A stretch of DNA of 64,000 bases from positions 1 to 64,000 of the forward strand of contig JAMPIT010000701.1 in assembly GCA_026261815.1 (NCBI GenBank), given 5' to 3'. Shown piece after piece: positions 26,301-37,937 of this stretch. Position 1 is the stretch's first letter. Each line of letters opens with the position of its first letter. The notes beneath the pieces were generated by a model, which saw nothing but the letters and a program-made list of their open reading frames with translations, was not told the origin of the DNA and did no database searches. Source of the DNA: Monarcha castaneiventris obscurior (lineage: Eukaryota > Chordata > Aves > Passeriformes > Monarchidae). The translations under genes and the position numbers were made by a program.

Positions 26301-26842
26301 CAGGCCCCCATGCGAGAGGCGGCCCTCAGGTTCATTGGTGAGTCCCAGCCCCCAGGGTCCCTCTTTGGGCAGCCTGGCCCCGTCCTCTCCAGCCCTGGGG
26401 CTGCCACGGGCAGGGCCTCGACCTCCCTGTGCCCCCCTGCCAACACAGGTGGTCGCCTTGCCCAGTGCCAGCCCCAGGCTGCTGAGGGGGGTCAGGCAGG
26501 GCCAGAGGCCACGCTGCTGGGAGCACGCTGGGGAGCAGGGACTGACGGAGCTCTGTGCCCAGGGCTGGCTGCACGGCACCTGCCAGAGCAGAGTGAGGAC
26601 ACCGTGGCTGAGATCCTCTGGGGTGAGTGGGGAGCCAGGGCTCAGGGGAGCTGAGGGGTCTCTGCACACACAGGGCTCATCTGGGCTCTCTTTCTGTCGT
26701 AGACCTTGACAGACTGCAAGCAGAACACAAGGATCCCACCATCCATTACCTGGCAGCTCAGACCAGCTTCATCCTGAAGTCTCCAAGGAAGCAGCAAAGA
26801 TCAGGATTCTCCCTGCGCTCGCTGTGCTGCTGGTGCCACTGA
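23378..26842 (+). CDS. MROH-like gene, copy C (5'-truncated, remaining exons open)
   Basis: Only the last nine exons of the MROH unit are present: 23378-23526, 23856-23994, 24109-24246, 24449-24625, 24905-25060, 25879-25980, 26235-26337, 26563-26622 and 26703-26842 (stop at 26840-26842). All are open and in phase; one exon lacks a single codon relative to A and B, so the frame is kept. Residues differ from A/B in a pattern shared with copy D: the exon at 24905 starts EEDGVREHS, where A has REDCVREHS and B has KEDCVREHS. The first exon is preceded, within 8 bases, by an inserted LTR (22675-23370), but the CCTCCAG acceptor is intact. An LTR lies in the intron at 25106-25484. Because the nine upstream exons are missing, this is probably a truncated duplicate unless an LTR promoter drives it. 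Calling it coding rather than pseudogene is uncertain. Confidence 0.65.
25106..25484 (-). repeat. 379-base LTR in an MROH intron (copy C)
   Basis: Inserted in the intron after the exon 24905-25060. On the minus strand it starts TGTCGCAGCC and ends CATAGGCA, with AATAAAGAA in the expected place. Copies A and B are empty here. Only a GA is shared at the flanks, so a target-site duplication is not clear. Confidence 0.75.
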
Positions 26843-27137
26843 GCAGAGAGGGGCCTTCACATAAGGCTTGTCAGGGACACAAACCTGCGGAATGATGAGG
26901 TGTGGAAAGGATGCCCTGGCTTTCTAAGGTCCTTCTCAAAGCGCAAGCTGGCCATTTCCGTGACTGCTGACTCTGCCATTGCCCTGACCAGCAGGGACCC
27001 GTTCCCCCCCAGCCCCTGAAAATGGCGTGAGATGGTCTAGAATAACCCCGGGGTCATGGCCAGTCCCCTCCTGGCTCCTGCCAAATGGCTCAGCCGCCGG
27101 CCCTCAGCCCCTCTGTTTTTACGCCCTTCTCCCCCAG

Positions 27138-27299
27138 GCTGGTCAAAATGAGGACAGGAGTGCTGCCTGTGGAGAGATCCAGATCCCAGTCCTGGGGAAG
27201 CTGCTGGCACATTCATGCAAGCCACTCAAAACCGAAAGGGCTGCTTTATGGCTCTGGATGTTCTCTGCGCCCACTTCAAGTTCATCTGTCAGCAGAAAG
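27138..27299 (+). pseudogene. vestigial MROH exon behind copy C
   Basis: Same 162-base relic exon as at 6135-6296, with AG acceptor and GTAAG donor kept and the frame lost. It is followed by a relic terminal exon near 27436. Its presence behind all three full 3' ends shows it was part of the ancestral duplicated unit. Confidence 0.65.
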
Positions 27300-27579
27300 G
27301 TAAGAGAAGCTGTGGTGGGCTGCATCCCTGCGCACGGCCACAGCCCCCCCATGCATCTGCTCGTCTTCCCGGGCCTTGCGATGGCCCCTTGTGTGCAGAC
27401 ACGGGGGCTTATGTGGGCTCTGCCTCTGTCACAGGACTTGAAATACTGCGGGCCAGAGAGAAGGATCCTGGGCGCTCAGACCTGCCTGTCTAAAATCTTC
27501 AGAGGGGACTCGGTGTGGCTGGATCCAAGCCCAGCCACAGACCATTCCAAATCCTATGTTGTTCTAGAAAGTTAATTAC

Positions 27580-27775
27580 CTTCTATATATAATTTAAGTC
27601 AACCATATCTATAAATTATATATATTATAAATATATATAATATATGAAAATTATATGAGTAAATAATATATATGATTATATCTATTATCTCATGTATATG
27701 AATTATATATCTTATGAATATATATTATATATATTAGCTGTATGTATATATGCTTTATAAATAAAATAAACAATC
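27580..27775. repeat. AT-rich low-complexity block (tail C)
   Basis: TA-rich low-complexity DNA almost identical to 6580-6780. Confidence 0.85.
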
Positions 27776-27885
27776 TACTGAAATTGATTACAGGAGTGAT
27801 AATGACTGCACCACACAGATCTATGAGTATAGTGCACCATTTTGGAAGCAATATGGAAGCAAGGATGTTAAAGCTAGCAGGGGGA

Positions 27886-28347
27886 CCTAGGGAGAAAAAG
27901 TGAGAATAGCGGGTAGGAAAGTGTGGGAAATGTGAGGGGACAAAAGGGCGGGAAATGTCAGGGGAGAAAAGGAGAGTAAACTTGAGCAAAAAGGATGGGA
28001 AATGAGAGGAAGAAAGGGTGTGAAACAGAGGGGAGATAAGGTGGGAAACATGAGGGAAAAATTATGGCAAATGTGAGGGGACAGAAGGGCAGGAAGTGTG
28101 AGAGGGAAAAAATGGTGGGAAACATGAGGGGGGAAAAGGGTGGAAACAGTGAGGGGAGAAAAGTGCAGGATATGTGAGAGGGAAAAGACAGGAAACATGA
28201 GGAAGAAAAAATGGGAAAGGGGTGGAAAAATGCGGGTGAAACATAAGGGGAGAAAAGGCAGGAAACACGAGGCCAAAAATGATGGGAAACGAGAGGGGGC
28301 AGAAGGGCGGGAAGTGTGAGAGAAAAAGTGGTGGGAAACTTGAGTAT
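27886..28347. repeat. purine-rich minisatellite, array 1 (tail C)
   Basis: Counterpart of 6888-7473, but with the perfect 25-base block reduced to about one unit, so it is over 100 bases shorter. Confidence 0.9.
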
Positions 28348-29450
28348 GGTGGTTTAGCAAAACTTAGGGCCATGGTTTGTGTGGGAGAGGAAAGAAAAAG
28401 AGGAAAGGAAAACAGCTGCTTGATTTCTGTGACCGGCACAGAGCCTGTGGTTGATAGACATGTTACTAACCCAGTTTAATAAGCTGGTAACGCCTTTGTG
28501 ATGTACATATTTAAAGCAAGAGGAAGCGTGAGAAGTTCCCTTTTGTTTCTGCTTCTCCACTGAGGGGTGGTGAGACGGGAGGCCCTGAGCCCCATCCCGG
28601 GGCAGGCCTGGGTTCCCTCCCCAACCCCTAGTGCTGCTGCGCGGGGCTGGGCTGCTGGGAGAAGCTGCCCCGGTGCTGCAGACGACCAGATGGTGGAAGG
28701 ATCTTGGATGAGTCCCCCATTTGTAGAGAAAATCACACTATGAAAAGCCAGTGTCCATAAAGGAGACAGAAGAGTCCTGCAACTTTATTCAAAAAAAGGG
28801 AGAGAATCCACTGGAGCACATGCCCATAGGGTTTGGAGAATGCAGCCTCCTTTTATCCTAAACTCCAGGCCGCATGTTGCCCTCTTCTCTTCCCCACTGG
28901 CTGAGGTACTAGAAAGGTACAACCTTCCTCAACCGCCTCTTGAACCTGTCATTTTCTCCCAAAGTTCAGAAACTCAGGCTTGTGCAGACCCATTTTTCTG
29001 TTTCAGGAGTCAGACTGTCTGGGTTCTGTAACAAACCTGCAGCTTGAAGTTGGTAGAGACATTAAGGCTCATTTAAAAGACATTGACACCCATACCTTCA
29101 CCCATGGAGCTGTTTGTTAAGACATTAGCACACATCTTTCCTATCAATAACAACCATTCAACACATATAAACAAACGTTACATTCTAGTCCTGTTATTTT
29201 TGCGAACTCCTGTCTGTGCTGAGCTTACAGGAATAAGCTTAGGCTTACTCCTAAGTTCTAAGTCCAGGTTTCCTGCTAAAGCCCATAGCATTGCTCTAGC
29301 TTGTGTAAGATAAATTGTAAGTTGTCTTCTTGTTTCTTTCTTTTCCAATCTCACCTGCTTAATCATGATCTTCTGGGCTCCTGTTTTTTGACTAGCAGCT
29401 GCCAGGTTTGGGTTCACTGGCAGGCTGCTCACCTGCATTCTCTCTGCTCC
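28348..29450. other. tail C spacer, no gene recognised
   Basis: Duplicate of 7474-8590 with few differences, including a short deletion near 28835. No gene is recognised. Confidence 0.4.
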
Positions 29451-30330
29451 CAATCAACCTGATAAAACAGGGAATAAGACAAGGTATAAGCAATAGTTCA
29501 GCAAAAGCACATTTACTAGGACCAAAATTATAATCCAAGCAGTGGAATAGAAACTTTTTTTTTCTTCCTTCTCCTTTTTTTTCTTCTTGGGCCACAAGCA
29601 GCCTCTCTACACCTCGTTTTCCATCAAGGTCTGCTATGACGTATTTCCACCGCTCAACACCTGGTGGCTTTTCTTCCTCCTTTGTAAACAGCAGGATTTT
29701 TATATCTTTTACTTCATTGCTAGGTATTAAAGCAAGCATTCTGGTTTCTTTTTCCATGGTGGCCTCCTTATCTAGTTCATCAGCCAACTGACAATGTCAG
29801 CCAGGGACGGCCTGGATGCCTGCGAGCTGCAGCAGCAACTATTCTCCTCATGCGAGAGGCCAGGAAATTGACTTTGGGACTGTAAATTCCCACTTACAGG
29901 GGCTTACACTCGTAGGCTCAATAAATCTCGTCTCAGGAATGCCTTTCCCTGGCACTCCTTCACTCGTTGGATTTTTTAATTAAAAAGATGGGACTAAGCA
30001 ATCATAGCTGGTTTATTACTCAAAATAACAAGCAAGACATCAGTCCCAAGGCTTGAGATTGTAAGTAACACACCCCAACAATGGCTGAATAGTCACAAGA
30101 TTCAGGGTTACATGGCAATTTATAGCTTTCTAATCCAATAGGCACTTGAAACGAAACTTTGTTTTGACTTGATGACCTGTCATCTGTAAATCTTTCTCAC
30201 TGCAATGCAGTGGTCTCTTAACCAATGACCTGTCATGTCACGTACCCCCACGTACTTCTATTACAACATCTAGATTCTTAACTTGAACTATAAATTGCAT
30301 TATTATACTTAAAACCCCTTCACCGTAACA
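29450..30330 (-). repeat. minus-strand LTR element remnant (tail C)
   Basis: Duplicate of 8590-9476, with the LTR at about 29971-30330 and the same leader and open stretch. Confidence 0.45.
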
Positions 30331-30479
30331 CCCAATACATACTTTAACTTATAACTATAGAAACATAGGATTGTAATTCTCCTGCTTAAAGACCATAAAT
30401 CTCTGTCAATTATGCCAGACCAAGTTTCTTCCAGGGTTGTAAATCAAATCCACCGCTAACTGCAGAAGTTTTTACTTCT

Positions 30480-31750
30480 CGGTTTCCTACAGGGACAAAA
30501 GATAATAGTGTACACTCCACATCCTTTAAGCACTGTATTAGGCCAAAAAGGGGGGCACTGGCTTTCCCTGAGCCATATGCTGAAATATCTGACCGTTCTA
30601 ATGGAGCAAGAAGATGTGGAGTTGAAAGTAACCACAGCAGTAAGCCCAGCCCAATTCCTGAACAGCCCGATGCAAGGAGGACAGCACCTAAATTGAGCAA
30701 GTTTATTCAAGCTGACCACACCTGCAAGATGCACCCACTGAAGACCCAGAGACAGAAGTAGCTTTGCGTAAGGTGGAAAGCAAAGAGCCGGCTACGCCAA
30801 TGTCACATCAACCGAGGTAAGAGAAGCTGCACCGCTGCCTGTGGACACAGCGCAAAGGGTAAAACTCCTAGCGTTACAAAGAGACGATTAGCAGCAGGAA
30901 AATGAGTAAAAACATATAGACTGACTCGAAATGTGCTTTTAGCATCGAGCCACATGGTTAGAGAGAGGTTTATTAACAGCACAGGGATTTCCAATTAAAC
31001 ATAAACCAGAAATATTGTCCCTCCTTGTTGCTATCCAACTGCCCAGAGAAGTGGCCGTCCTACACTGCAAAGCACACCAACAAGGGGATTCCCAAATTCA
31101 TGCAGGGAACAGATTTGCAGCTAAAGGTGCACAAGAGGCTGCACAACAAGGCATCCTGTGTTAATACCTGAGAAGTTAGGCCTGGTTATAGCCAGGCAGA
31201 TTTAAAATTAGCTACTCATCTAAAAGCCCAGAATAAAGAGGGTGGATGGCTAGTAACTCCCAAGAACCAGGTCATAGTCCCACCACAGCTAATGTTAGAA
31301 ATTGTTAAGGAGAAACACCAGCAAACCTACTGGGATTTCAATGCTATGGGGACAAATCTATGGACTCAGATACTCAGTGTCCATATGACAAATATTGTCA
31401 AGTCTGTTACGGAAAAATATCCGGTATGTCTTAAAATAATCCTTTTAATTCAAAAAAACTGCATCCAGGGATCACTAAAAGAGAAAACACTCCTGCAGAT
31501 TACTGGCAAATTGATTTTTCTGAGTTAGCATGCCAACAATGATACCGGTATCTGCTAGTATTAGTGGATACCTTTTCTGGGTGCCCAGAAGCTTTCCCCT
31601 GCTGCACCAGCAAGATACTTCTCAAAGAGATCATACCCAGGTTTGGAGTGCCTGTAGGGATGCCATCTGATAGAGGACCTCATTTAGTATTTAAAATGCT
31701 ATAGCAACTTCACGAGCAATTTCACTGGGGAAATCCTAAAATTAATTAGA
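30480..31750 (+). pseudogene. gammaretrovirus-like pol remnant with integrase (tail C)
   Basis: Same RT-connection and RNase H relics as at 9640-10320 (here about 30500-30700 and 30985-31160), followed by integrase-like sequence at about 31210-31710. Landmarks are an N-terminal region, a WQIDFSE stretch, [12 protein letters not shown] and SDRGPHLVF, typical of the DDE core of gammaretroviral integrases. Stops and frameshifts interrupt it. A 60-70 base direct repeat follows at about 31846-31945. Confidence 0.7.
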
Positions 31751-32385
31751 AGGTCTATCTTTCTCTCAGAAGTTTTTACTCTAGACCCCAGTTCATTAAT
31801 TTCAGCCCAGAGGTCAAGTACACATCAGAAACAGAGGACCTTATCTAGTTCTGGTGACTACAAGAATGGCAATAAAAGTGAAAAGACTTATTTCCTTATC
31901 TAGTTCTGGTGACTACAAGAACGGCAATAAAAGTGAAAAGACTTCTTTCCTGGATTCATTGCACCAGAATTAAGAAAGCTCTCAACTCAATGAAAAACAC
32001 TGGACAGTGAAAAACATCAGACTCCTGAGGCTGAAAATTTCAAAGATATCTGTAGACAAGTGCCCACACTCCTACATTCCCAGAGCTCTGCTGCTGAGGA
32101 ACACATCTGGTGCAGGAGCTGGGTTTGCAGCTGCAGTTCCAGAGGCAGATGGAGATGAAGGTTGAGATGCAGGTTGAGCTCTGGGAGCCCAGAGAGACCA
32201 GAAGCCATGAACTGCCAACCTTTGTGTAACAAAGGACAGAAACCCAGTGACCGCAGTGAGGTGGATGGACACTGAGAGACAAAGCAAGAGCTTTGAACTG
32301 CCAAACCTGATGGATAACAAAGGACACCAAGGCTTGTGATGCCAGCAAGATGGATGGGCATGGAGACATTCAGCAGGAGCGGAAG

Positions 32386-33208
32386 GCTCGGGAGGAAAAG
32401 TGAGACTTGTCAGAGAGAAACGTGAGGGGACAATGGCAGGAAACAGGAGAGGACAAATGGTTGGAAATGTGAGGGGAAAAAGGTGGGAAACATGAAGGGG
32501 GAAAAGGGTGGAAAATGTGAGGTAAAAATGGGAAACGTGAGGGGGGAAATGGTGGGAAACGTGAGGGGGGAAATGGTGGGAAACGTGAGGGGGGAATAGG
32601 CAGGAAACGTGAGGGGGGAAATGGTGGGAAATGTGAGGGGGGAAATGGGCAGGAAACGTGAGGTGGGGAATGGTGGGAAACGTGAGGTGAGAAATGGTAG
32701 GAAACGTGAGGGGGAATGGTGGGAAATGTGAGGGGGAATGGGCCGGAAACATGAGGGGGGAAATGGTAGGAAACGTGGGGGGAAATGGTGGGAAACGTGA
32801 TGGGGGAAATGGGCAGGAAACATGAGGTGGGGAATGGTGGGAAACGTGAGGTGAGAAATGGTGGGAAACATGAGGGGGGAAATGGTAGGAAACGTGGGGG
32901 GAAATGGTGGGAAACGTGATGGGGGAATGGTGGGAAACATGAGGGAGGAAATGGCAGGAAATGTGAGGTGAGGAATGGTGGGAAACATGAGGGGGGAATG
33001 GTGGGAAATGTGAGGGGGGAAATGGTAGGAAACGTGGGGGGAAATGGTGGGAAACGTGAGGGGGGAAATGGTGGGAAATGTAAGGGCGGAAATGATGGGA
33101 AATGTGAGGGGGGAAATGGTGGGAAACGTGAGGTGGGGAATGGTGGGAAACGTGACGGGGGAAATGGCAGGAAACGTGAGGGGGGAAATGGCAGGAAACA
33201 TGAGCAGT
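32386..33208. repeat. purine-rich minisatellite, array 2 (tail C, expanded)
   Basis: About 30 or more units of the 24-base GGGAAACGTGAGG-type repeat, about twice as long as 10945-11360. Runs of GGGG and GGGGGG recur in each unit. Confidence 0.9.
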
Positions 33209-33600
33209 CCGTGCTGAGGGGCCTCTGGCAAGGGCCTATCCACTAATGCAGCCTCTGTGGGAAATAAAGATGAAGCAGAGACCAGGCCATAGTTTCAGGG
33301 CTGGGCTGTTGTTGATGTTGTGGAGATGTTGTGGAATGGCTCCCATGACTGGAGGAGCCACACGGGGTTTTTAGGAAGGACAGGCTGGGAAGACAAGGAG
33401 GGGGATTTTCCCATTGTGTGAGAGAGCAGCTGGAGTCCATGGAGCTCCCTGGGGATGGCTGAGGATCCAAGGGAGCCTCTACAGACACAGGATCAGCTCC
33501 ACATTCACAGGGCCTGGGCCTTGTGGGGGATTTCAACAGCTCCAATATCTGCTGCAGGGATAACCTGGCAGGATTTCTCCTTCTTCCAGGACAGGGAGAG

Positions 33601-34217
33601 TGTGCCGGTTTTGGCCAAAATCTAGCTATATATATCCTCTGGGAGAAAATCAGGTTACAACCGCCCTTCCCCCCACCAGGTTCGGGAAAGAAATTCCTCG
33701 AAGGAAAGTGAAGGAGATAAAACCTATTTATTAACAAACACACAGGAAAGGGGTAATAATACTAAATGGTAAAACCCCCCACTATAATGAGAAAACCTGG
33801 GAAGAAATTAGAGTCCTCTTGTAGGTGTGGTCTCTCCTTCTCGGAGCTGCCGTGGGGGGTGGCCTTAGGCCCCCTCTGGGCCTGAAGAGAAGTTCTCCCG
33901 ATGTGTTCTGATGCTGTTGAAACAGTCCAGAAGAGGGAAAAAAAAAGAAAAAAACCCCACCAAAGTCCTAGGAAACACGCTGGAGGAAAAAAAAGGAAAA
34001 AAAAACCAAAAAACTGGCTGGAGAGACAGGCAGGGTGCTCTCCCCGTGCTGCCGCCGCTGGAGACTGCAGAGACGTCCCTATCTCTGTGTCCTTGGGAAC
34101 TTGCTTTGAAAAGTTCATTTTTTTCCTCCCCTCTTAAGCTCAGTTTAAAGGCACAAAACTAATTTTCTGGCGTAGAGCCGTGATAGGGGATACACACCAT
34201 AGAGTCACCCCAAGACA
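33601..34217 (-). repeat. solo LTR in tail C with target-site duplication
   Basis: A 617-base LTR of the same family as 11437-12074, minus orientation, flanked by GAGAG (33596-33600 and 34218-34222). The matching place in tail A (about 12393) is empty and reads ACAGGGGGAGTCAGAC. Confidence 0.87.
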
Positions 34218-34454
34218 GAGAGTCAGACAAGTCTGATTTATTCTTCAAGTCTGACATTCATAATATTATTTATATTAATGTCACCTATAATTTACAATAA
34301 TAAAAGAGAAATAAAATCACTGTTGTAACAAAGACAATTGCTATTTTATTTACTATTATATTTTATTCCAGTATATTTATATTGGATTATATGGCTACAT
34401 TATTACAAATTGTACTTTATTTATATTATATCCATATTATCATATTACTAATAC

Positions 34455-34650
34455 AATACAATACAACACTACAACACTACAACACTACAACACTACAACA
34501 CTACAACAATACAACAATACAACAATACAACAATACAACAATACAACAATACAACAATACAACAATAATGATGATGTTAAAAATAATAATAACAGTAGTA
34601 GTAGCAGTAGTAGTCATAGTAGTAGTAGTAGTAGTACTAGTAGTAGTGAA
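34455..34650. repeat. ACAACACT, ACAACAAT and AGT microsatellites (tail C)
   Basis: ACAACACT and ACAACAAT runs followed by AGT triplets, at the position of the tail A microsatellite 12655-12805. Confidence 0.9.
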
Positions 34651-34994
34651 AAAATTATCTTGGAGTAAACCCCAGAAATCCCTCAAACGGGGGGCAGGAA
34701 GGCAATAAGCAGCTCTCAGGACAGCCAGGGGGAAATCAGTAGCCATGGAAAAACCCAAATCACGTCATTTCTGTCTCTTTCGCTACACAGAAATGGGTTT
34801 GTGGAGAAAATTTTGAGGACTCTTGGGATTAAATGGAGCCAAATAAGTGCCAATTCCATGTTCCAGAATCGGCCGTTCTCACTCGAGTACGCCCGGTTGG
34901 GGACAGCACTGCCCAGCTCTGCTTCCTCCTTGCCCTGATCCCGGCACCTTTTTCACTTAAAAGCCCAAAAAACTTCGGGTTTCTCCCTAAAATC

Positions 34995-37038
34995 ACCTCT
35001 TTGATGCGGTAAGGCTGATGTGGGAGCCTCAGCCCCGTAGCATGGCCCTGGGCAATGACAGCTGCCCTGCAGCCAAGTCCTGCGAGCAGCACTGGGAGCA
35101 GGCCCCACTCCCCTGGGCTCTCCTGGAATGGATTCCGGGCCTTGCAGCCCAGTGCTGATCCTGCCCGCTCTGGGCTGTGACCCCAGAGCATCACCCCTCG
35201 CCTCAGCCACCTCAGCTCAGCCCCTCCTGGCCGCATGCAGGGAGCCGCAGGCAGTGTGCAAAGCTCACCTCTCCTCCTTCCTACCAGGAGGAAGACGGCG
35301 TGCGGGAGCACTCCATCCACCTCTTCAGAGACCTGCTGGGCAAAACGCTGTGGAAGGACAAGTGGCTCATGAAGGAAAACTCCTGGAAAGCCCTGGTCCA
35401 GCTCCTGCTTCATGTGAGTGACCAAGCCCCCAGCGTGGCCAAGGTACCGATGTCCAGGCTGAGCACCGACCCAGAGAAGGGTGGCTGATGCCTATGGATG
35501 CTGAGGAAGCCTCAGCAGAGGATTGATTTCTCCAGCTTTCTGCAGTAGTTCATGAAAGCTCTGTCCTTCTCACGCTGAACTATGCAAAACATGATAAGGT
35601 TTTTGTCAACCGAGTTTGCTATCTTGCACCTGCAGATATAATTAGAATTGTTATGATCTCGACTAGGACCATGAACGATGTGTTAACTGACCAATCACTC
35701 TGGTAGTTAGTAGCGAGAGGTCCAATAACCTCGTGCCATCTAAGTAGACACTTCGAGAACTAAACACATAAAAACCCATTCTTTATTAATTAAATAATTC
35801 GATCTATTCGCTGGACTGCATTCCTGTCTCTGAGTCTTTCTTTACTCTCCGGCTGGCGGCTGCGACAGACGCCCCTGAGGGACCTGGTCATTAGGGCAAG
35901 GGCTGCTGGCAGAGGGCAGCATTCCCCCAGTGCAGCCCCTGGGAGCCAGCGCCAGCAGGGCCGGACAAGCTGGCACAGCCATTTGCAAGCCCTGCTCTGC
36001 CTGCTCCAGCAGGGCTCAGCAGCAGCCTGCCACCACCGAGGCCTGGACACGTGTGTCTCCAAAGGCTTCTCAGCTGTCCCCCAGCTGTCCCTGCAGGGCT
36101 TTGCACCTCAATCCCTGCTGCCCAGGGCTGTCCCCAAGAGACCCCCGGACGCTTTGGCGAGGGCATATCCCTGCTTCCTAAGGGCACGGTCACCCCAGGA
36201 ACAAAGCCCAGGTCTCCTTCCCTGGTGCCCTGGTGCCACCTCGCAGCTTCTGTCCTACAGGCCTCTGCAGAAGCCGTCTTGGATACAGCAGAGGTCCTCA
36301 AATGGGAGGAGCTCAAGCAGCTGGCGCAGACAAAGCAGACGTGGAGGATGGGCGAGTGCTTGGTGAGGACGAGCCCCAGGCTGGGCCAGGGCTGCGCACC
36401 ACATCGTGCCAGTGCTGTGAGCTCTGCAGCCGGGCCTCCCCTGGGCTGCTGCGGCCCAGAGCACCCAGCCTGGCGCTGCACCCTTGCTCCTGTCTAGAGA
36501 ACAGGAGCCTCCTCCAGGCCCATGTGCCCTCCATGCCCCCAGCGTGAGGGAGGGCTCTGAGCCACGGAGGTGCTGGCAGGAGGGGCTGCTCTGGCCAGCT
36601 GGGGGCATCTGAGTAATGCCGACACCATTTTGATCCCTCCAGCTAGCCAAGGACAGAAGTAGGGCTGAAAGTTTGTGTTGGAGAGCCAGCCCTACCTGCA
36701 GAGCCCTCAGGCCCCCATGCGAGAGGCGGCCCTCAGGTTCATTGGTGAGTCCCAGCCCCCAGGGTCCCTCTTTGGGCAGCCTGGCCCTATCCTCTCCAGC
36801 CCTGGGGCTACCACGGGCAGGGCCTCGACCTCCCTGTGGCCCCCTGCCAACACAGGTGGCTTTAGTGGCCGCCTTGCCCAGTGCCAGCCCCAGGCTGCTG
36901 ACGGGGGTCAGGCAGGGCCGGCGGCCACGCTGCTGGGAGCACGCTGGGGAGCAGGGACTGACGGAGCTCTGTGCCCAGGGCTGGCTGCACGGCACCTGCC
37001 ACAGCAGAGTGAGGACACCGTGGCTGAGATCCTCTGGG
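34995..37038 (+). pseudogene. MROH-like gene, copy D (truncated both ends, frameshifted)
   Basis: The copy begins abruptly at 34995 inside an exon: the flank that precedes the first exon in copy B (13025-13154) is joined here to the last 14 bases of the exon that ends GATGCG|GTAAGG (34995-35008). Intact-looking exons follow at 35288-35443 and 36261-36362. The exon at 36643-36744 is one base short near 36668 relative to copy C, which shifts the frame. An exon at 36979-37038 follows. The terminal exon is missing because the ERVK-like LTR starts at 37090, in the last intron. The copy shares the private LTR at 35489-35867 and residues such as EEDGVREHS with copy C. Non-functional as an MROH gene. 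Confidence 0.85.
35489..35867 (-). repeat. 379-base LTR in an MROH intron (copy D)
   Basis: Same insertion as 25106-25484, at the same place and nearly identical, so it predates the C/D duplication. Confidence 0.75.
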
Positions 37039-37089
37039 GTGAGTGGGGAGCCAGGGCTCAGGGGAGCTGAGGGGTCTCTGCACAGACAG

Positions 37090-37467
37090 TATTACAAAGT
37101 CCCTTGCGATTCTGTGGGCTCAGATGCATGTACACACAGATCCAGAGGTGACTTCAGTAATATGAATCCGACGGCAAGGAGCTGAGAAGGGCACTTGCAT
37201 AGAGTTCCAAGAGAGCAGTTTATTGCTACAACTCCTGATGGGTTCCAGTGGCAAATGGCGCCAACCACGTGATGGGTCGATCCTAAGTATAGGGGAGTGG
37301 CTAACAGCAAGAGCCAACCAGGGAATCAGAACTGGCGTACATCACCACCACCGAACAGGCATCCTGGGAGAGGCTTCTCTCTATCATAACCAATAATTCT
37401 TTGGCACCAGAGACTATCTTATCAAGAACGCTCTGTCCCTTATACCACAGGTTAATCACCCACCACA
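37090..37467 (-). repeat. 3' LTR of the ERVK-like provirus
   Basis: A 378-base LTR. On the minus strand it begins TGTGGTGGGTGATTAACC and ends TTTGTAATA, preceded by a polypurine tract (AGAAAAGAGGAGT on the minus strand, 37468-37480). By eye about 45 of some 380 aligned positions differ from the 5' LTR. Confidence 0.85.
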
Positions 37468-37937
37468 ACTCCTCTTTTCTGTATTAATTAAAGAGGCCTC
37501 TCCCAGAGATCCCTGAACCAAATGCCCCAAACTAAACAAACATCCATAGAACAACAATCAGAAACACCCACAACCCATCGTCCCAACAAGTTCTCAAATC
37601 CTTCAGGGGATTTTTTTTTCTCTGGACGCTGGTATGGATACTCTCGCAGAGGGGGTAATCTTTGTCAGGATCTCTTTTTGGCTGCAGTACAATTCAAGCC
37701 TCCACTGTCAGTGGTATCAGGAACATTCAGAGGGTGGCGGTGGAAAAATGCTGGGTTTCTTAATGGAGTGTAAGCTGGCAGGTGTTTCTGCTAGAGTTTA
37801 AAACAGAGTTAAAAATTTGCAATTTCCAAGGAACCTTCCATTCTCTCCCTCTTTATATTTCCTTTTCTTTATTAACTAGGAAGCTGGAAAAAGGGGGAAT
37901 GGTGACAGGGGTATGGGAACACAACAGTGGTGTAAAC

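Noticed and set aside
34382..34708. Open frame through tyrosine-, asparagine- and threonine-rich sequence
   Set aside because: It is the translation of microsatellites.
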